Part shown: positions 48,601 through 60,425 of the stretch, piece after piece
How the letters are laid out: every line of letters begins with the position of its first letter
Numbering within the stretch: position 1 is the first letter of the stretch
DNA from: Nemopilema nomurai
Lineage: Eukaryota; Cnidaria; Scyphozoa; Rhizostomeae; Rhizostomatidae
Direction: 5' to 3'
Assembly: GCA_003864495.1 (NCBI GenBank)
Contig: ML133499.1
Span: forward strand, 1,736,001 to 1,800,000
DNA: 64,000 nucleotides
The notes under the pieces: generated by a model
What the model saw: only the letters and a program-made list of their open reading frames with translations
Databases searched by the model: none
Told to the model about the DNA's origin: nothing
Program-made: the position numbers and the translations under genes

Positions 48601-51600
48601 TTTGCAATTGTTATTATTAGGTGATTTGTGGCTTGTCTGTATTTTAATTGCTGTCTATTAGCTGAAGTATGATCCTTTAGCCTAAACATTGGGTTCGTCG
48701 AAAAGTTCCCCAAGATTTTCTCGATCCTCGATTCTCGCAAAAATGGCTCTCGATGTTGGACAACGCTGCTGCCTTTGATGCACTACCCCCCTTCCCCCTC
48801 CCCTCCATTCCCCCTCCATTCCCCCACCCCCTCCCCCTCCCCTCTCCCCTCTCCTATTGAGATGCAGACTTCAGCAGGTTGTGATTTTACCAGACACTAC
48901 AATGTTTAGGGGGGAATCGAACACCGTCCCCCCTGGCTATGCAGCTAACAGCAAAGTTTTATTTGTCGATTCAGCAGCTCCAGGGGGGGGGGACTTCTTC
49001 CCCTTGGAACGGCCTAGTATTATAGAAACTCTATACTTACGCGATGTAAGGGACATTTGCACCAATATGATACTTGCAAGCAGGATCAAAGTCACCCTCT
49101 CTCCTTCGCGTCGGCGGGTAGACGCCCTGGTATTTGGTACGCAGCTTCCACCACTCTGAGTTGTAGTTGTTCTCTGTTATATTGCCCGCAAATACCCGCC
49201 ACCGCCATTTGTCGACAAGGTAGTTGTACGGGATAGGGGCGACGCGTCTTAAGGCTTGTCTTAACAGGAAGCTGATGGAGCTTTCCTCTGCGAAGGAGAC
49301 GACGCATGAATCAGAGGTTGTTCAGATGAGGACACCAGCCTTGTTTTGGTTTCATCCCGGGGCCAATAACAAATAATCAGAAATCATCACAGGTCAGTGA
49401 TCATAAAGTAAATAAATTGATAGATTTCAAATATTATAATTTCCAGTTGTTAATTGACTAGACCGAAAGTAATTTTTTCAACTTTTAATTTTTTTGTTGA
49501 AAAAGTCTGAAGTTAATTTTTTAACCCTTCCAATGTTTTTAAACTGGAACTAATTTAGTAAGTTCTAGTTTTATGATTTGCAAGCAAGTAGTCTCTTAAA
49601 GCGAGGTTTCGTTTTACTTGTTTTGTCAACCCTCCACACAACCCACCACCCCCACTCCAAACCCCCCCACTCCACCCGCCCCTCCTCTTTCCAGGAATCA
49701 TAATAGGATTTTACATTAAATCATTGAGTCCTTCAGTGGAAGAGCAAGTTCTTTGGGCCTACAGTCCGGGTCTTAAATGCAGTTGAAATATTCCCAATAT
49801 TTTTAACAAGTCATAGCCAGCCTGCTTTATGGTATTAACATCACCTAGAAATGACCACCCCTTGTACCCACTTCCACTGGCTGCGTACCCCGCTGCATGA
49901 AAGTTAACATGGCCACTTACCATCGTTGATCTGAGGCTGGTCGAGTAATCCAATCTGCTTCAAATAGTTCTGAGTTTCAACGGACAGTGATATTGTGTCC
50001 CCGATTGCTTCGTGGAAACCTGGATTGGCCCCGTTTCTGAAGACATACGGCTGCCTCTTGTAGGCAAGAAAATATTGAACATGACCCATCTCATGGTGCA
50101 CGGTTATGAGGTTCTCTTGGTTAACCTCTGTGCACATTTTGATTCTGGAATTTTAGAAGGAAAACATGCATTTTTCATGCAGTCGTTGAGCATATTCAAT
50201 AATAATTTTAATGTAAGTTTCAGTGCACAGAAATAATAGAAAGACATGGCAATGTTGCAAGGATTGTGCATTGGCATCTATACAATAAATACAATCTAGA
50301 ACGGACGGAAAATGGTATGAACATAACCCCAAGGATGTATTTTGAAGTGACGAGTTAAAGCTACTATGGGACGTGAATATTCAGTGTGGTCGTTTAATTG
50401 ATGAAAGAAGACCAGACGAAGGCGAATATAAATGCAGCACCATTGACATTGCGGTGTAGTAGTAGTGACAGAGAAAAAGAGAAAGTAGTGACAGTAGTGA
50501 CAGAGAAAAGAGAAAGTAGTGACAGTAATGACAGAGAAAAAGAGAAAGTAGTGACAGTAATGACAGAGAAAAAGAGAAAGTAGTGACAGTAGTGACAGAG
50601 AAAAAGAGAAAGTAGTGACAGTAGTGACAGAGAAAAAGAGAAAGTAGTGACAGTAATGACAGAGAAAAAGAGAAAGTAGTGACAGAGAAAAAGAGAAAGT
50701 AGTGACAGTAGTGACAGAAAAAGAGAAAGTAGTGACAGTAGTGACAGAGAAAAAGAGAAAGTAGTGACAGTAGTGACAGAGAAAAAGAGAAAGTAGTGAC
50801 AGTAGTGACAGAGAAAAAGAGAAAGTAGTGACAGTAGTGACAGAGAAAAAGAGAAAGTAGTGACAGAGAAAAAGAGAAAGTAGTGACAGTAGTGACAGAG
50901 AAAAAGAGAAAGTAGTGACAGTAGTGACAGAGAAAAAGAGAAAGTAGTGACAGTAGTGACAGAGAAAAAGAGAAAGTAGTGACAGAGAAAAAGAGAAAGT
51001 AGTGACAGTAGTGACAGAGAAAAAGAGAAAGTAGTGACAGTAGTGACAGAGAAAAAGAGAAAGTAGTGACAGTAGTGACAGAGAAAAAGAGAAAGTAGTG
51101 ACAGAGTGACAGAGAAAAAGAGAAAGTAGTGACAGTAGTGACAGAGAAAAAGAGAAAGTAGTGACAGTAGTGACAGAGAAAAAGAGAAAATGGAGAGATA
51201 TCTGGGTTTAAAAGGGGAAATCAAGTGGATTTGGAACATGAGAAGCGTGATAGTTGTACCTATGATATTTGGAGCACTCGTTCTAATTAAGAAACTGAAT
51301 GATTGGTTAGAAAACTGGATATCGCAGTGAATAAAGCACAGAAGACGATATTAGTACTTGAGTACTAAAGGACAATGACCCCAAGGCAATTCTTCAAAGA
51401 ACGTCCATTTTGCAGCACCACAACAATTGCCCCAATGAAGTATACAATGATAATAATAGCAATAGTAATAATATAGCAAGTCCCTGGTGTCTTCAATAAA
51501 GAGTCCACTGCGGGGCTAAACTCGTACATGTAACAACCAGAAGATCCCCTTCTCAAACTTATGTGCCGGCATGAAAACAGCAAGAAGCTTTATTCTGTTT

Positions 51601-53749
51601 CAAAAGACGCCAGAAAATTCAAAGGAGGCCTTGATGTACCAGACGCAAATAGAATACAACAAGAACCAGTATATTTGCTAAGAGAGTGCAGCAGGAGACA
51701 AAGAACAAGGCACAGGAGAAGATGAGAAAGAAGATATGGGAAAGAAGATATGGGAAAGAAAGCCGATGAATGGTTAGTATCCAGCTAGGGCGAATGAGCC
51801 AGATGTTGAAAAAGAAAAGATCTACAGTTTGCTCAAGAGTACCGAACTTGACGGAGACTCATACTTAAGATCATCAAAGAGGGCACTGAACCACGTGTAG
51901 AATGTGCAATGAATTTGAGGAGACTATAGGCCATGTCGTGGCTGTCCAGTAGTCGCAAAAACGGAATATTCACAGTGAAATGACAAAGCAACAGAGAACC
52001 TCCATTGAAGATACGCAAGCATTACCTTCTTCCAGCTGCAGACAAGTGGTATGAGCACAACCCTGAGAAAGCGAGGCAGACTGAAAACGAGACTGCCACT
52101 ATATTATGGGACATGCCTGTGAACACAGACAAAGAGATAAAAGCTAACAGACCTGACATAATTATCAAAGACGAGAAAGAGAAGACATGCATTACGATTG
52201 ACATGAGTACACCATCTGAAAGAAATGTATTGATTAAAGATGCTGTCAAAGTATTGATTATAGATGTATTGATTATAGATGCTGTTAAAGTATAAAGACC
52301 CTGAAATTGAAGTGGCAAAACGTGGGAATGAAGACATCCACAGTTCCAATTCAAGAACTTGGACTCATAAAGAAAGGCCTCGAGAAGTCCTTGGCAATTA
52401 AAATCCCTGGCCACATACGGATCCAAGAACTGACCTCGGCACAGTGGTGAGACAGCATCATAAACAAAGAAAAGAAAAATGATAATGATAAAACAGGAAG
52501 CTCTCATCACCGAAGTGAATTTCAGAGATGTTCTGTTATTATATAAGCTTTAAATTATGTTGTAAAGGAAGTTCATATGGAGCGACTCATATGACAGGAA
52601 ATGGGGGATTGTGAGTTATGTACAGCTTCTAGGATTAGAGTGATTCGTATAATTTTGTTAACGGTACCTCACATCACCCCTTGAAAAGTCCCATGCTGAT
52701 GGGTGGCACACCATTTCTCTATCCTTTAATTTCTTTAGAACGGACTTCTCCCAAAAACTCTCTGGCATTTTGTACAACCCGATGGAGGAGAAGAACGACT
52801 CAGCCAGTTGAAATATCTTCTCTGTCGTGTAATTCTGCCGTTTCATTGCACCTGTGACGTCAAAATTGTCCGTATTCGAAAACGGCTTCACAATATCAAA
52901 TATATTCTCCCAGTTTTGCGCGTACATGTCGCCAAGAATATGTGCCGGAATTGTCCCCGTGGCACTGATGTTGAGTTTTGTGCCATAAAAGTTTTGCAAC
53001 CTATACCTGACATAGGCGTGCAGTTCAGAGTATAGCGGTTTGATGGTTTCCCAGACACGCTTCAGGTTGATCTCAAAGTCATCTCCCTGCTCGTATTCTG
53101 AACGCAAGAAGTCGCCGTAGTCAATCCAGCCGTGTTCCCGCGCGCCGATGTTCAGTAAGTCTACCATCCGCTCGTACAGCGGCTTCATTTTCGGCCCTAC
53201 CGCATTTCGCCAGCCTCGCCACGCGAACAGCAACTCATTCACGTCCCTAGATTTCCTCATTATCCGCGCTAAGTCTGGCTCCAAGGACAAAAGTTTCACT
53301 CCTTTCTTTTTGGTTTTCTTGCTTACTTTTGCTTTGCCGAAAATACTCGTCATCTTCCCTTCGATCTCTCGAACCTCTTTACGGAGATCAGATGACGCGG
53401 AATCGGCATTTCGCCGAATGATGCTGATCTCTCGCTGTACCTCGCTTGGCAAATCGAGTACTTTGATCTTCGTCACGTTCTCGCTGGCTTCTAAGAAAAA
53501 CTCGTTCACTATATCTGATAATGCGACTGTTTCTTCGAGGTTTTTTCGCGTCAGATTGGTTTCGTACATCCAGTTGGCCTCGGAGCTGGTCGCAGTCAAA
53601 TCAGTCGCCTTTTTGTTGAATTCTCGCAAAAACTCATCGGCCATTTTAAGTTCGCGATCGTACAAAAAACTGCGACTGTATTGAGAAGAAGGCAAAGCCA
53701 GTATCGTTCTCGAGACCAAAAGCCAAAAAATGTGGAACAGTCGATTCAT
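42679..53749 (-). CDS. ACE-like M2 dipeptidyl carboxypeptidase with long sequon-rich tail
   Basis: Exons on the minus strand: 53749-52668, 50144-49921, 49287-49041, 47625-47503 and 44134-42679. All junctions are GT-AG and in phase, giving 1043 aa. Residues 1-~20 form a signal peptide ([20 protein letters not shown]). The M2 domain follows to about residue 616: WDFSRGDVR, the zinc site HEMGH (378-382), [12 protein letters not shown] with the third ligand Glu406, 28 residues after the first His as in [28 protein letters not shown], and [13 protein letters not shown]. Known role: removal of C-terminal dipeptides from secreted peptides. Residues ~617-1043 are an Asn/Thr/Ser/Glu-rich tail with many N-x-S/T sequons and an imperfect PGNETAxK repeat (~775-816). 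No membrane segment is seen, so it is probably secreted and heavily glycosylated. Introns hold satellites and a LINE. Confidence 0.92.
44270..46620. repeat. 93-bp satellite array (about 24 units) in the last ACE intron
   Basis: Unit of 93 bp made of a 52-bp half (GACTCGGTAAAAGAAACCCT...) and a 41-bp half (GACTAAGTAAGTCAAGCCTT...). The halves share GACT at the start and a CCTTTT core. Single ~50-bp monomers occur at 44270-44390 and at the far end. As 93 is divisible by 3 and the unit has few stops, long frames are open on both strands. These are not genes. Confidence 0.95.
46625..47200. repeat. 104-bp satellite array adjoining the 93-bp array
   Basis: About five units of 104 bp, each a dimer of ~52 bp: CCCCTTTTCTATGAAACTGA... 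and CTCCGTTTTAATGTAGCTAT.... Both halves share AAACTC...CAAACAAA and resemble the monomer of the 93-bp array. Confidence 0.9.
47593..47868. repeat. 138-bp tandem duplication overlapping an ACE exon start
   Basis: 47593-47730 is repeated at 47731-47868 with few changes. The unit includes the first ~33 nt of ACE exon 4 (GTACTTTGTGAGC...) plus its acceptor. The upstream copy is a decoy exon start, reading GCAAGTACTTTG instead of GCAGGTACTTTG. Confidence 0.85.
47936..48075. mobile_element. MITE family 1 copy, partial
   Basis: Starts GACAAGAAAAAGCGGAAATA, then AGTTTTTGCATACTTAAAG, and ends near GCAAAGGACTTGTTCACG. The middle is unrelated to the other copies. In an ACE intron. Confidence 0.65.
48781..48856 (-). 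other. G-rich intronic tract of the ACE transcript
   Basis: The plus strand is a C-only/T tract (CCCCCTTCCCCCTCCCCTCC...). On the transcribed minus-sense RNA it gives many GGGG runs separated by 1-4 nt, enough for G-quadruplexes. A second, looser C-rich tract lies at 49629-49690. Confidence 0.6.
50460..51190. repeat. AGTAGTGACAG/GAGAAAAAGAGAAA tandem repeat
   Basis: Purine-rich repeat in ACE intron 1 with a unit of about 32 bp (GTAGTGACAGTAGTGACAGA plus GAAAAAGAGAAA) and shorter ~23-bp variants lacking one GTAGTGACA. More than 20 units. Frames through it (Ser/Leu/Phe repeats) are artefacts. Confidence 0.9.
51620..52460 (+). mobile_element. LINE ORF2 C-terminal fragment
   Basis: Reads [16 protein letters not shown] (a C-x2-C...H zinc-knuckle-like motif), then, after a 1-nt shift, [20 protein letters not shown] and [20 protein letters not shown], then KDPEIEVAK and a frame carrying [14 protein letters not shown]. 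This is the conserved C-terminus of a large family of invertebrate non-LTR elements. A tandem duplication (GTATTGATTATAGAT) interrupts it near 52250. Antisense in ACE intron 1. Inactive. Confidence 0.75.
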
Positions 53750-55059
53750 TGTTGAGGCTGTTTCTCCCTTGTGTAAGATTTCCTTGCCAGCTTATACAAT
53801 CATCTTCGTATTTGAACAAGCGGTTTACTCTGAAGATCTTGTTCCGGCATATGACAAAATGTCGGTGTTGTGCAAGTTTGATCGCTTGGTCTTTTGCTCT
53901 TTACTTGTCTGCGAAACGAACAACGTTCAAACAAACAGTTACAAAAAGATGTTTAAACAATGGTATGCGCCGTAGCAAAAACTCTTGGTACTCCTTTGTG
54001 GCTCCAATTCGCGTTTCGTTATATTCCTTAGCTGTAGTTCTCCACCGAACAACTTTGGATCTGTTTTGCTTCAAGTAGGCGTTATCTTCTCTTATCGCCG
54101 TGCCGTTTTCATATCGATGTTCCTTTCGGCATGTGGCTTGGCTAATTCATTATTCGATCTCATTTTTAGTTGCCTAGGCCTGTTTTGGTTGAAATCCAAG
54201 AGGGAAGAAGTCAGCTGATCAATATAAGCACCAGTTAATCAGTGAGTGTTCATTTAACAGACAAGTAAACGAAGGTGAGGGGCATGGGGAGAGACAACTG
54301 GTCACGGGATTAACAATGAATGATGTCGCGGGAGAACTTAGGCTTATGGGAATCGACAAGTCGAATCCCTAGCAAGATACGGATGGAAAGCAGCAAGATA
54401 CGGATGGAATCCTTCGCAGCGCATACATCCCAAGGGCAGCGTTGTCCGACAAGTGAGTTCTGGTGTTGCTTGAAACACTCTGCCCTATGGCCAATTCGCA
54501 CGATGAAGTATTGGTATAAGGTCAAGAGGGCAGTATTGATTTGGCTGCCTAACGAAATCAGAAAGAAGTAAGAGCGTATCCTCCTTATCTTGAGGTGAAA
54601 GAAATTAATTCCGTCCAAATTCCTTGGAACATCTCAGTTCTTTGTCCTGTTTTGTGCCTTTCACTTACTTGTCACGTCAATGGCCATTTACCCCTTCCTC
54701 GCCCGATAATAATGTTAGCTACAATGTGTATAATCCAGAAAAAGTGTAGAAAAGGTTGGGTGGGAAAATACCATTTCATTATGTAATAGAAAAGCGTTGT
54801 TTGTGGGAAGAAGATGGGAAGAAGAAGAAGAAGGTGCGCATATCTAGATAGTTGATTTAGTGGGGAAATGCAATAAAAGTTGAGATTAAGTCATTGGCTG
54901 ATTTTTCAAGAATTTTTATCCATTTGTTGATGACATCATAAAAAAATTAACTTCCGGTAAAAATTGTTTTTGGCCCATCTTTAATTTGAAATCTCCATAG
55001 TTGATTTAGTTGGAATGTGTAATAAAATTTGAGGTTAGGCAGTTTGCTAGTTTTTTCTA
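53750..55059. other. ACE upstream region, no gene assigned
   Basis: Should contain the ACE promoter and 5' UTR. A duplicated AGCAAGATACGGATGGAA is seen at 54373-54408. A frame near 54440-54570 (SALWPIRTMKYWYKVKRAVL) faintly resembles a LINE tail, but this is weak. Confidence 0.35.
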
Positions 55060-55640
55060 CAAAATTCCCTGTCTAACTGGACAAGGCCTTCAAAGAAAGA
55101 GTGAAAATGACAGAGTTTCTATATGTGAAAAGCATTTCCTACCAGAGCAAATAGAATTTTTTAAGTATCTAGCATTCGATTTGATGCTAATAGCCTAGTT
55201 AAATTTGTGATTTTCCTATAGTATACCTTTTTCATAAACATTTACTCGATCGTTGAAAGATCGATCGTGAGTGAACCGTGAAGCCAGCGGTGTAGGAGCC
55301 TAGGCCTGTCTATTTTATCATGAGTACATTTTCAGGTCCCAAACAATTTTAAGCCCACCCCTTTCAATATGAGTTTCGTACCGACGGCACTGCATGAATT
55401 TCGTACCGACGTCACTCAACAATAAGAAACTCAACAAATCCTCTCACAGTATGTTAAAGAATATTTATCAAATGCAATTTCAAAATTGCAATTTTGTTAA
55501 TGGTACAAATAATTGAATGTAAATGCCTAACCGATTTTATTACAGCGAATAAAACAGAGCAAAGATAACTCTGGGGGCCTAAGATCGATTCTGAGAAGCT
55601 ACTCAAGCTAATTGAAAGATTTGATTTATTGAATATGTGA
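55060..55640 (+). pseudogene. Inverted, deleted copy of the THAP/MADF element
   Basis: Matches, in reverse complement, 26540-26210 (THAP exon end, CTAGCATTCGATTTGATGCTA, the GACGGCACTGCATGAA tract) and then 25440-25235 (CACAGTATGTTAAAGAATAT, up to KLLKLIERF of MADF). The ~0.8 kb in between is missing. The THAP exon donor is mutated to TTAAGT. So the 25-26.7 kb element is a repeated family. Confidence 0.7.
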
Positions 55641-55880
55641 AACTAGTACAACATTGGAAACTGAATTGGTTCTCGCTGAAACCTTGGGTATCAAGGATTT
55701 AGTTTGTCTCAATTGTAAATTTACTTTGATCTTACAAAATCTATTGTATACCGATGTTGATGTCTCCATGCAGAAAGCATACCAACAATCAGGGTCCGAA
55801 ATTTGGCCGATAAGAAAAAAGAAAGCTGAACAGCATTGCCGACTTAATGGAATTAATTTTATGTTCTTTCAGGAAAATTA

Positions 55881-56132
55881 TTAAAAAACGGAAGTATTTT
55901 CATCAGTGGTAAATTTTGTTGAGAGACCAAGCAGTAAGATGGAAAGAATCAACCAGTAGTTGTTAGAAATACGTACGTGACCCTTATCGGGGACCTTATC
56001 AGTCCTTGATCGGTTTAATCTTCTACTTAGGCTTACCTCATCGTCAAACTCATGTTGCAAACTCTCCTCTAACTCCAGAGCCTCAAAGATTGCGTCCAAA
56101 ATTTCATCTGATACCTTCATCTGAATTTTCAT
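55881..56132 (-). CDS. Unrecognised small ORF next to transposon-like promoter DNA
   Basis: 83-aa frame with an acidic helical start (MKVSDEILDAIFEALELEES). No domain recognised. The DNA upstream (56200-56310) is shared with 26735-26825, including GTCACGTGAC and GATGTTTGCCGGC, so it is probably the first exon or a remnant of a related element. Confidence 0.25.
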   Translation of the reverse strand: MKIQMKVSDEILDAIFEALELEESLQHEFDDEVSLSRRLNRSRTDKVPDKGHVRISNNYWLILSILLLGLSTKFTTDENTSVF

Positions 56133-56330
56133 TATGTTGGGAACTTCTTCGAGAAGATCTGCGACGTTCTTTGTTTTCTGCCATTATAAAACACTTCCGT
56201 GCAAGGCTGTGCACAGATATTGTCACGTGACTGGAGAATTCAACATGCTTTCAAATAATGCGAAAAGCCCTTCGATGTTTGCCGGCCTTCCAGACCAGTG
56301 TTTTTAAGACCAGTGTTATTTGTCTCATTT

Positions 56331-56430
56331 AACGTGCAGAGAACACGGAGCCAGGCCGAGAGAGAGAGAGGACGCATTGCCTGTTGTGTTCTGTAGCTCT
56401 GTTTCTGATTGACTTAACTTGAATATACAA
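56331..56430. repeat. Second copy of the 11.05-kb GA-containing sequence
   Basis: AACGTGCAGAGAACACGGAG, a short (GA)n and GGACGCATTGCCTGTTGTGT match 11046-11190 in the same orientation. The GA run is only ~12 bp here against ~75 bp there. The CACACCATGTC inverted ends are absent. Confidence 0.75.
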
Positions 56431-58185
56431 TCATATTTAAACCGATACACCACCGAATAATTGAATCGTCAAGGAGAAGTAACATTCTTCGAGTCCCAGT
56501 ACAAATCAAAATTCTAAATGGCGGGATTTTTTTAAAACGTATTCCTTATCAATGGCGCTGACTGTCCCTGTTTTGAGGTACTGGCTATGGGCCAAATTTT
56601 AACCGTGAAAAAGGCCTGTTTCTCTAAATTTTGCAATTTAAAACAGTAGTACCGTCATATCGTGGAATCATGGAAGGGTACTCACTGCTTTTCTAGACCG
56701 GGGTCCATGTCAGGAATTTTTTGTTGACCCACAAATATTGAGTTACAGTTTTGAAAAACATAAAGTATCGGGTCTAAAACTTTTGAAACCCTAAATATTG
56801 TGACATATTTTGGACTGATTTTCTTGAAAATCACAAAATTGTCAACCCCATTTCAATTTCCATTTAAAAGTTTATAACGAACTTCGCAGGAACAGCGTGA
56901 AGAGAGCAACAAGCGTATAAGTAAAATGCAACTGCATTATATACACAAAAGTCACAACTTGAATCAACGGAACACGAAGCGAATGTTGTAGCTAATAGGA
57001 TACGAGTCAATCACTTAACAATATTAATTGTTCAACATTTTCTTAATATCCTACCACTTCTCAGACCCCAAATACTGCCTTTTCTCTAAAATATCTCTAA
57101 AATTTAATGCTTATACATTAACTGATTACTATTGTGATCACGCGGGTTGCATTCTAAATCACATGGACCAGTAGTAAGACACGTTAGAGAATACACTTTG
57201 ATCGGTACAACAAGTTAATTAATTAAAAAATGCCACAAGTCTTTATCTTCGGTACCAGAACAATATTGGTCCTAGCAACGCCATCGATATGGTGATAAAT
57301 TTATTTTCTGCTTGCAAGTTGCCAGAGCCATTTGTTTTTTTGTCGGTTGGTATCTTCTTTCCTAGAAAATGCAAGAAAGTCTATCAAAAAAGTTAAATAC
57401 ATGCAGAATATACAGAATATTAGGATACTTGGAAATTTGGCTAATATTTCTAAATACGACATTCTGTTCTGCCTCATTGCGAAAAGAAATGCATTGTGGG
57501 ATGCCTTTACCTCGTTTCTATGTTGTCTCAAATGATGTAACATGTCAATCGTTCTATCCTTGAAAAGTTAGACGCTTCGATTGTAAGAGGATAAAGAGAC
57601 GATCGATATTACTGATGGACAGAGGCGGCTTGTCAAAATCAAGTTCTCCTAATCGTTTCTACCGATCACAACTTTAGAGATAGCAGCCAACAGATAAAAA
57701 GGCCTCTGTTAGGCCCTTAAAGCAATGTGAAGAAACACACCAGAGTGTATGAATACTTTGTCGCGTCTCTTCAAACTAGCACTCAAGCATCATTCATAAC
57801 AGACCGCAAAAGAAATATGAATCCTACGGGGACTATATCCAAGCAGAGGTAGAGGTGCAATGCTTTAAGGATCATGTTAATAAGTCTATAGTTCATAGCT
57901 AAAAGGCTCAATTATAATAATATGGTTTATAGCTTTATAACTTTTTGTTTCTTCTTATGAGCTCTCTGCCTACAGCTTGCTTTTATGTTATGGATTCATA
58001 TTTATTAGGATGTAATTCTTAGATGTAAGTGATACTAGTTACAGAATGACTTGGGGAAACAGGCAACAACTAAATGTTGTCAATAAACTTTTGCATACAG
58101 AGAACACTAAAGTTATGCACGAGTTAATTGACATAGGTTCCAAGTTTTCTTTTGCGAAAAAAGCCTTTAACCCACCGCAACGCAT
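56431..58185. other. AT-rich intergenic, nothing firm
   Basis: Downstream side of the Ig-domain gene. A minus-strand frame at 57543-57301 contains a hydrophobic run (FPSILIFCIFCMYLTFLIDF) that could be a membrane exon of that gene, but there is no supporting splice evidence. Confidence 0.3.
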
Positions 58186-58586
58186 TACACGCTTTTTTAT
58201 AAGGAACCACTTTATAATAAACCTACATGTAGAAGACCGAAATATATAAAGGAGTTATACTACTAAAAACGAAATATCTAAAAAACTTTTCGATTTTAAA
58301 TTTCTTTATAACTGCAAGCATCAAGAACTAAAAAGCCCGTTTCATTCATTTGCAGCCAATACTCGCATAGATTGTTTGCTATTCGTGTGTCAAGTGCTTT
58401 ATCAAGAAGTTTCCAAATATTCTATCTCGCCCCTCTCTCTATTAAGTGTTAAGGCTTATTGATGTGCAGTGAAAATTAAGGAACTTTTAAGGAACTTTTG
58501 GTACTAAAATCTGATGACTTGAGGTCTACGAGTAAGAAACTTTTGGAACTAGGCCTTGTGGTAGGTTCCTTATAAAAATGCGTGTA
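58186..58586. mobile_element. MITE family 2, left copy
   Basis: TACACGCTTTTTTATAAGG at 58186 is mirrored by CCTTATAAAAATGCGTGTA ending at 58586. 401 bp, non-coding. The same sequence occurs in inverse at 60055-60425. Confidence 0.8.
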
Positions 58587-58691
58587 TTCCATGACACATG
58601 TCCAGTTAAGTCGTTGGGTTGGGGGGCTTGGACCGAGGTTTCAATTGTCTAGTGAATTATTGTGAATTGAAACTTTAAAAATTTGACTTAC

Positions 58692-59983
58692 CAATAATAC
58701 GTATCAAGTGCCTTTGGCTTTCTACATGATTCAGATGTCCCTGATGGTAAAAGCTTAGCACGCAGACAAATCCCAAACTCTCATCAGATGGCCGTGCGTC
58801 TTGTAAAATGAACGAAGCACCTTTATTATAATAAACTCTTTGTGACAGGCTTGGACACAATCCAATCGCTGGTGTCTTGAATCTGCGATTGTTTTTGTCA
58901 AACTGTGCCAGTACAGTTAGTATTGACGAGTAATTGGCTTTGTAGCCGCAATCCAAGCGGTCAAACGCTGAACTGTTCCATCCGGGTATGCAGCTACTCA
59001 GTTCAATTTGAACTTTTCCACCAATTTCGACTTTATCTGGCTTTAACTGTATTTCAACAACCGCGGTGTTTCCAAATTTGATACCTGCAGAAAGATGAGA
59101 ACTCTATTCATATGGTTTGTGTTCTGTTTGCTGACATTTTGTTGAATCCATCTTTTTGTTAAGGATTTGCCTGCATTATATCTGTGTTTGTTCTTTGTCT
59201 GTCTTACGTTTCAAAATTTGCGTGAACAGAACTTTCAAAGAATGTTTCAAATTGAAGAGAACTTTTGATCTATTCCACAAGTTTTGTGGGATTCTAGCCT
59301 ATTTTTACCACAGGCTCTTTTTCCGTTGCCACAATAAAGCATAACCCGGGGGTGATACGCAGAGGGGTCCGAAAGACGAGGCTACAATTGAACCTTGATA
59401 GAGACAGTGCAAAACTGGAAACATCTTCAATGCAAGCAGACACTTAATAATCATCTTTTGTATAATCTAACAGTACAACATTTTGATACACTTTTCTCAC
59501 AGGCAAAATTTTTCGAACAAACAAACAAACAAACAATAACTTGGCCAAATCAAGGTCTTACAAGGAGAGCCACCATTACCTCCGTCCCTATGTCAATGAA
59601 GCGGCCCAGACATTAAGCGAGAAACGCAGTAACAAAGATGTCAGAAACATGATTTTGTTTTGAACGTTAGACTTTTATCCGGGACCTTAGATTTCTGTTT
59701 TGTTGGCATTATTATGCAAATTAGTTAAAACCGCGTGGTGAGAGGAGGAGTGAAAGTTTTGTAGATGGCGTGAAGTTTTCGATTTTGTTGGTTTTAAATG
59801 TGAGTTATTTTGTTTTCGTGCTTCTACGATAGTTCGCGAAAAAGAAACGCTACCCTTGAAATACAGATGTCCATCAAGCAAAGAAATTAGCGAATAAAAT
59901 GTAACAGGGAATAATGTGAAACACTCACCATATAGCAATGTTGCTAAAAAACAGAACATTTTCACGGCCATTTCCCTCGCCAT
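58692..59983 (-). CDS. Ig-domain secreted or receptor protein, first two exons
   Basis: Exon 1 (59983-59929) encodes a signal peptide (MAREMAVKMFCFLATLLYG) and ends in phase 1 at GTGAGT. Exon 2 (59084-58692, 393 nt) starts and ends in phase 1, as single Ig-domain exons usually do. It reads KPDKVEIGGKVQIELSSC (B-strand Cys) and later SFILQDARPSDESLGFVCVL, which matches the D-x-G-x-Y-x-C type F-strand motif. Extra cysteines (LDCGYK, GLCPSL) lie between. The next exon would start below 58690 but I could not find it, so the gene is partial here or interrupted by the MITE at 58186-58586. Likely cell-surface or secreted; ligand unknown. Confidence 0.6.
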
Positions 59984-60054
59984 TGCTCGGCTTTCAACTA
60001 CGAGAAAAAAAGAAACTTTTAGTTGGTTACATCATACGTTGGTTATTTGGCAAA

Positions 60055-60425
60055 TACACGCTTCCTCAAGGCCTAGTTCCTAAAGTTTCTTATTCGTAGA
60101 CCTCAGATCATCAGATTTTAGTATGTCTCACTTTCGGTGTTTTGACTACAACAAGCCAGCTCACTTAATTGAGAGAGAGGCAAGACAGCATATGCGGAAA
60201 CTACTCAATCAAGCACTTGACACACGAATAGCAAACAATCTATGCGAGTATTGGCTGCAAATGAATGGATTCGGCTCTTTAGTTATTGATGCTTGCAGTT
60301 ATAAAAGATTTTCAAATCGAAAAGTTCCTTAGGGATTTCGTTTTTAGTAGTAAAGGTCCTTTAAATATTTCGGCCTTCTACGTGTAGGTTCCTTATAAAG
60401 TGGTTCCTTATAAAAAAAGCGTGTA
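60055..60425. mobile_element. MITE family 2, right copy (inverse)
   Basis: Reverse complement of 58186-58586 over nearly its full length. It ends TTCCTTATAAAAAAAGCGTG with TA at 60424-60425. The left tip is partly lost (TACACGCTTCCTCAAGGCC). Confidence 0.8.

Noticed and set aside
50394..51239. 281-codon Ser/Leu/Phe-rich frame
   Set aside because: Produced by the purine-rich tandem repeat in ACE intron 1.
53749..54218. Plus-strand hydrophobic frames upstream of ACE
   Set aside because: No signal peptide followed by a domain, and they overlap the ACE promoter region. Probably chance.
57301..57543. Membrane exon of the Ig gene
   Set aside because: A hydrophobic run is present, but no phase-1 acceptor could be matched, so I did not join it.
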